Of a stretch of 8,729 bases of DNA, positions 6,237-8,729 are shown piece by piece. Within the stretch, counting starts at the first letter, position 1. The number at the start of each line of letters is the position of its first letter. The DNA comes from Candidatus Omnitrophota bacterium (GTDB taxonomy: Bacteria; Omnitrophota; Omnitrophia; Omnitrophales; Aquincolibacteriaceae), in the NCBI GenBank assembly GCA_023247135.1, contig JAHFHB010000024.1, forward strand, positions 4,324-13,052, read 5' to 3'. Both the position numbers and the translations under genes were made by a program. Under the pieces are notes generated by a model. The model saw nothing but the letters and a program-made list of their open reading frames with translations. It did not search any database and had not been told where the DNA came from.

Positions 6237-6641
6237 ATGATCGAGCTTATTCTCAATAAAATCAAAGTCGACGATACGCGCGGTGAAAATGTCATCGTCT
6301 TCCGCGAAAAAGAGGGGACCCGCTTTTTGCCGATCGTCATCGGGGTTTCTGAAGTGCAGTCGATCAAGATGCATTTGGCCGGCGTGAAACCGCCCCGGCC
6401 GCTGACCCATGACTTGATGCTTGAAATGTTAAAACCTTTGCAGGTCCGGCTGGAATCCGTTTGGATCGATAAAATAGAACAGGGGACTTTTTTTGCAAAA
6501 CTCAATCTCGCCCGCGAGAGCGGAGAACACTTCCGGATTGATGCCCGCCCTTCGGACGGCGCCGCCCTTGCCTTGCGCGCCAGCGCGCCGGTTTTTGCCT
6601 CGGAAGAAGTCATGGGGCAGGCGAGCACCGTTCAAGTCTAA
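6237..6641 (+). CDS. Bifunctional nuclease (BFN, DUF151) domain protein
   Basis: A 134-residue protein made almost wholly of one BFN domain. Recognisable blocks are FLPIVIGVSEVQSIKMHLAGV (30-50), PPRPLTHDLML (52-62), the WIDKIEQGTFFAKLNL strand pair (76-91) and the most diagnostic IDARPSDGAALALR (101-114), followed by APVFASEEV. Plant members of the family have been reported to have DNase and RNase activity; the bacterial proteins are widespread and poorly understood, so nuclease activity here is only family-level inference. The usual E-A after the I-G strand is E-V here. The length is typical for a stand-alone bacterial member without the C-terminal UVR motif seen in some. The ATG at 6237 has no good Shine-Dalgarno, but MIELILNKIKVD is the expected N-terminus and the gap to the upstream gene is only 18 nt, so translation is probably coupled. 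Confidence 0.9.
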   Translation: MIELILNKIKVDDTRGENVIVFREKEGTRFLPIVIGVSEVQSIKMHLAGVKPPRPLTHDLMLEMLKPLQVRLESVWIDKIEQGTFFAKLNLARESGEHFRIDARPSDGAALALRASAPVFASEEVMGQASTVQV

Positions 6642-6673
6642 GATCCAGCCCAAGCCGCCATTTCATTCAGCCT

Positions 6674-6706
6674 TGCCTTGAGGGTTTCCTTAGCGTAAAG
6701 TATTTA
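6674..6706 (+). promoter_or_regulatory. Weak candidate promoter upstream of trxB
   Basis: In the 100-nt gap between the BFN and trxB genes the best pairs are TTGCCT (6674-6679) with TAAAGT (6696-6701), spacing 16, or TTGAGG (6678-6683) with TATTTA (6701-6706), spacing 17. Both are poor matches. The gap size and the strong ribosome binding site AGGAGG at 6730-6735 suggest that a new transcript starts here, but the element itself is uncertain. No terminator is visible in the gap. Confidence 0.3.
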
Positions 6707-6741
6707 TCTTTGCACCCCATTTAAATTTCAGGAGGACGCGC

Positions 6742-7659
6742 ATGTCGGAACAGCAGGATGTCATTATTATTGGCGGAGGCGGCGCAGGGCTGACCGCGGC
6801 CCTTTACACGTCGCGTGCAAAACTCTCGACGATTCTTTTTGAAAAGCTGGCGCCGGGCGGACAAATCGCGCTCACGGACGTGGTGGAAAACTACCCCGGT
6901 TTTCCCGAAGGCATTACCGGGCCGGAAATCTCCATGAAGATGGAAGAGCAAGCCAAAAAATACGGAACGCAAATGGCTTACGAGGAAATCAAATCGATTC
7001 AGAAAACCGGTGAGATTTTTGAAATAAAAACTGCGTCCAGGAGCTACCGCGCGCGTTCGGTCATCCTGGCTTGCGGGGCTTCGTTTCGCATGCTTAATGT
7101 CCCCAGAGAAAAAGAACTGACCGGTAAAGGCGTGTCCTATTGCGCGACATGCGACGGCGCTTTTTTTAAAGGCAGGGAAATTATCGTGGTGGGCGGCGGT
7201 GATTCGGCGCTTCAAGAGGGGCTTTTTCTGACGCGTTTCGCCACGAAAGTGAGCATTATCCACCGGCGTGATAAGCTGCGCGCAAGCCCGATTTTGCAGG
7301 AGCGCGCTAAGGCCGCGCCGCAGATTCAGTTTATCTGGGATTCGGTGGTGGAAGCCATTCAGGGCGATAAAAAAGTCGAGGGAGTGAAACTGAAAAATCT
7401 CAAGACCGGTGAGACCACCGATTTTAAAACAGACGGCGTTTTTATTTTTATCGGCCATGATCCCAACACGGCCTTTATCAAAGGATTCGTTCAAATGGAT
7501 GATCACGGTTACGTGACGACGGATCCGCAGCTCCGGACTTCGCTGCCGGGTGTTTTTGCCGCCGGTGAAATCCGGGCCGGGGCGGTGAAACAGCTGGTTG
7601 CGGCTGCCGGTGAAGGCTGTGAAGCGGCGCTTCAGGCGCAGGCCTATCTGGATCACTGA
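6742..7659 (+). CDS. trxB: Thioredoxin reductase (NADPH, FAD)
   Basis: A 305-residue flavoprotein of the low-molecular-weight thioredoxin reductase family, full length. It passes electrons from NADPH through FAD to the disulfide of thioredoxin in the cytoplasm. Landmarks in order: the FAD dinucleotide motif IIIGGGGAGLTAALYTSRA (8-26), GGQI (39-42), ENYPGFPEGITGPE (49-62), the redox-active CATC (C134, C137) in SYCATCDGAFFKG, the NADPH motif GGGDSALQEGLFL (151-163), HRRDKLRAS (174-182), which provides the arginines that bind the NADPH 2'-phosphate, and the final FAD-binding AAGEIRAG...KQLVAAAGEG (273-292). The usual GD of that last motif is GE here, a conservative change. The intact CATC argues against a ferredoxin/flavodoxin-NADP reductase relative, which lacks the cysteine pair. 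AGGAGG 6 nt before the ATG is the strongest ribosome binding site in the window. The TlpA-like gene starts 2 nt after the stop. Confidence 0.96.
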   Translation: MSEQQDVIIIGGGGAGLTAALYTSRAKLSTILFEKLAPGGQIALTDVVENYPGFPEGITGPEISMKMEEQAKKYGTQMAYEEIKSIQKTGEIFEIKTASRSYRARSVILACGASFRMLNVPREKELTGKGVSYCATCDGAFFKGREIIVVGGGDSALQEGLFLTRFATKVSIIHRRDKLRASPILQERAKAAPQIQFIWDSVVEAIQGDKKVEGVKLKNLKTGETTDFKTDGVFIFIGHDPNTAFIKGFVQMDDHGYVTTDPQLRTSLPGVFAAGEIRAGAVKQLVAAAGEGCEAALQAQAYLDH

Positions 7660-7661
7660 GC

Positions 7662-8195
7662 ATGAAAACCTATCCGGCCGCTTTTTTTTTGGCGCTTATG
7701 CTGGGGCTGCTAATATTTTCGGCCGCCGGAGCTGTCAAAGGCCCCGGTTGCGGCGGGGTGCCCGCGGAGTTGTCGCAAAAGAAAGCGCCCGATTTTACGC
7801 TCCCGCAGCTGGATGAATTCAAAGCGCCGGTTTCGCTTGCGAAAATTTATGCCGAACAGCCCGTCCTGCTGGTTTTCTGGGCGACGTGGTGCCCCTCTTG
7901 TGCAGCCGAGATTCCCGAGCTGGAAAAAATTCACCGTAAATTCGAACCGCTGGGATTGAAAGTTTTGGCGGTGAATATTCAGGAGCCGGCCGAAAAAGTA
8001 GCGGCCTACCGGCAGAAAAAACACTTCACCTACACCTGCCTGCTCGACCGCGAGGGTAAAGCCGCGGAACGGTACGCGGTCGATGCGCTTCCGACCGCCG
8101 TTTTACTTGCAAAGGGCGGGCAAATTATCTATTATGGTTTCCATTTACCGCAGGGACTTGAGGCGATGATTCAAGCAGTTCCGCGGGCGCATTGA
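7662..8195 (+). CDS. Exported TlpA/ResA-like thioredoxin-fold protein
   Basis: A 177-residue protein with an N-terminal signal peptide or anchor (about 1-24) and a thioredoxin/AhpC-TSA-type domain. APDFTLPQLD (42-51) opens the domain; VLLVFWATWCPSCAAEIPELEKI (68-90) carries the catalytic W76-C77-P78-S79-C80; the cis-proline is P144 in DALPTAVLL; and the ending GGQIIYYGFH is typical of TlpA/ResA proteins. Such proteins act outside the inner membrane as thiol reductants, for example for apocytochromes c, and are kept reduced by CcdA or DsbD, which is not in the window. C30 lies too far from the hydrophobic core and lacks a lipobox, so this is unlikely to be a lipoprotein. An additional C126 is outside the active site. 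The ATG is 2 nt after the trxB stop with no separate clear ribosome binding site, implying coupling to trxB. The exact substrate is unknown. Confidence 0.88.
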   Translation: MKTYPAAFFLALMLGLLIFSAAGAVKGPGCGGVPAELSQKKAPDFTLPQLDEFKAPVSLAKIYAEQPVLLVFWATWCPSCAAEIPELEKIHRKFEPLGLKVLAVNIQEPAEKVAAYRQKKHFTYTCLLDREGKAAERYAVDALPTAVLLAKGGQIIYYGFHLPQGLEAMIQAVPRAH

Positions 8196-8201
8196 AGGGG
8201 G
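8195..8201 (+). promoter_or_regulatory. Ribosome binding site deciding the start of the 105-residue gene
   Basis: AAGGGGG begins in the last base of the TlpA-like stop codon and lies 5 nt before the ATG at 8207. This favours ATG 8207 over the in-frame TTG at 8192, which overlaps the preceding stop and has no such site ahead of it. Confidence 0.65.
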
Positions 8202-8206
8202 TTTTT

Positions 8207-8524
8207 ATGCGGCCGGATAATGAAAAGGATCGCGAATTTGAAAACCACTTGGCACAGCTTCTGCAGCTTCTGAAGAAAATGATGGGCGGTCCGACAAAAT
8301 CCGGACCCTGGCCTGATTTTCTGAGCGCGAAAAAGCCGGGCAATCCGGCCAACATCAACCTGTGTTTCTTTAACTTCTTTCCAATGACCCCTGAGGAACT
8401 GGATGAACTCGATGAGCTCTATCAGGAATTTCTGCCGGAAGACGGAGAGCACGCTGAAAGCCTGAATCCTCACTTGACCTCGGCGGATCTTGATTTTCTT
8501 CGCAAAAACGGCATCCGGTTTTAA
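8207..8524 (+). CDS. Small hydrophilic protein of unknown function
   Basis: A 105-residue protein that I do not recognise. It begins with a charged amphipathic helix (residues about 3-26, MRPDNEKDREFENHLAQLLQ onward), then a Gly/Pro-rich linker (27-49), a short hydrophobic block INLCFFNFFPM (50-60), an acidic helix (TPEELDELDELYQEFLPEDG, 61-80) and a final LTSADLDFLRKNGIRF. There is no signal peptide or full membrane segment, so it is probably cytoplasmic. The single cysteine (C53) sits in the hydrophobic block. It follows the TlpA-like gene by 11 nt with a good ribosome binding site and is probably in the trxB transcript. Coding character is supported by the ribosome binding site, tight packing and absence of overlap with another real gene. 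Neither its sequence nor the neighbours fix a function. Confidence 0.7.
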   Translation: MRPDNEKDREFENHLAQLLQLLKKMMGGPTKSGPWPDFLSAKKPGNPANINLCFFNFFPMTPEELDELDELYQEFLPEDGEHAESLNPHLTSADLDFLRKNGIRF

Positions 8525-8544
8525 AATCTCCAACTCTCAGCCGC

Positions 8545-8550
8545 AGGGGA
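8545..8550 (+). promoter_or_regulatory. Ribosome binding site deciding the start of the DUF547 gene
   Basis: AGGGGA lies 7 nt before the GTG at 8558 and 13 nt before the in-frame ATG at 8564. The spacing favours the GTG start. Confidence 0.5.
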
Positions 8551-8557
8551 ACGTTTT

Positions 8558-8729
8558 GTGAACATGACCCCGCTTAGCAAACGCCTGTTTTGTTTCATGC
8601 TTCTGCTCCCCCTCTGTTTTTCGCTGACGCCCGGGGCGGCGCGGTCTGAGCCCGTGGAGGTTTTTGATCACTCTGCGCTGGATCAGTTCCTCAAAAAATT
8701 CGTCAATGAAAAGGGTGAATTTGATTTCG
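8558..8729 (+). CDS. Secreted DUF547-domain protein, N-terminal fragment
   Basis: The 5' end of a gene that leaves the window; 57 complete codons are visible. Residues 1-31 are a signal peptide: a short basic start (NMTPLSKR), a hydrophobic stretch (LFCFMLLLPLCFSL) and a likely cleavage after GAARS or nearby. The mature part begins VEVFDHSALDQFLKKFVNEKGEFDF, which matches the start of DUF547 domains, where a phenylalanine-aspartate-histidine-serine stretch is followed by a hydrophobic helix and a short G-x-hydrophobic-D/N turn. DUF547 proteins are exported proteins of unknown activity, some placed in the papain/transglutaminase-like fold group. I start it at GTG 8558 because of the ribosome binding site spacing; ATG 8564 is the alternative. 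It is 33 nt after the preceding gene and probably co-transcribed with it. The catalytic part lies beyond the window. Confidence 0.7.
   Translation, partial: MNMTPLSKRLFCFMLLLPLCFSLTPGAARSEPVEVFDHSALDQFLKKFVNEKGEFDF

Noticed and set aside
6721..7656. A 311-codon open frame on the - strand opposite trxB
   Set aside because: It is the mirror of a certain trxB gene; its translation is rich in Arg, His and Phe with no recognisable domain, and there is no plausible ribosome binding site.
1..8729. Mobile element, CRISPR array, toxin-antitoxin pair or phage-defence system
   Set aside because: I found no transposase, integrase, spaced direct repeats, or defence-type domains; coding density and composition look even across the window.

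Overview
The window reads as a Gram-negative, mid-GC chromosome with densely packed genes, all on the + strand. An MCE/MlaD-type outer-membrane lipid transport protein and several signal peptides indicate a double-membrane cell. The set of an exosortase-associated TIGR04073-type protein, a DUF547 protein, a bifunctional nuclease (BFN) domain protein and a CHASE2-phosphatase suggests an uncultured lineage of the PVC/Omnitrophota neighbourhood. This placement rests on gene content and general family knowledge, not on a marker gene, and is only moderately sure.

Block 1 (1-3692) is a tight run of five genes: the 3' end of an MCE-domain protein, a membrane CHASE2 sensor fused to a SpoIIE/RsbU-type PP2C serine phosphatase, a secreted FecR-domain protein, a small secreted TIGR04073-family protein and a thioredoxin-fold [2Fe-2S] ferredoxin. 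Gaps are 8, 34 and 14 nt, and the last pair overlaps by 4 nt, so the block looks like one operon concerned with the envelope: lipid transport, envelope sensing and output through a partner-switching phosphatase.

The 219-nt gap at 3693-3911 holds a weak terminator-like inverted repeat, a near-consensus sigma70-type promoter with an extended -10, and a leader of about 95 nt that can fold into mutually exclusive hairpins next to the ribosome binding site. It drives block 2 (3912-6641): a small DUF4870/Tic20-like membrane protein, a long coiled-coil protein with a small globular head, and a BFN-domain protein.

A second gap (6642-6741) precedes block 3 (6742 to the end): thioredoxin reductase (trxB), an exported TlpA-like thioredoxin two bases downstream, a small acidic protein of unknown function, and the start of a secreted DUF547 protein cut by the window edge. 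The reductase and exported thioredoxin point to thiol-disulfide work across the inner membrane, but the membrane electron carrier needed to join them is not in the window.

I see no tRNA, rRNA, CRISPR array, insertion sequence, integrase or defence-system signature. The best candidates for something undescribed are the leader RNA at about 3815-3911, the coiled-coil protein with its conserved-looking head domain, and the MCE/CHASE2-PP2C/FecR/TIGR04073/ferredoxin operon as a unit.
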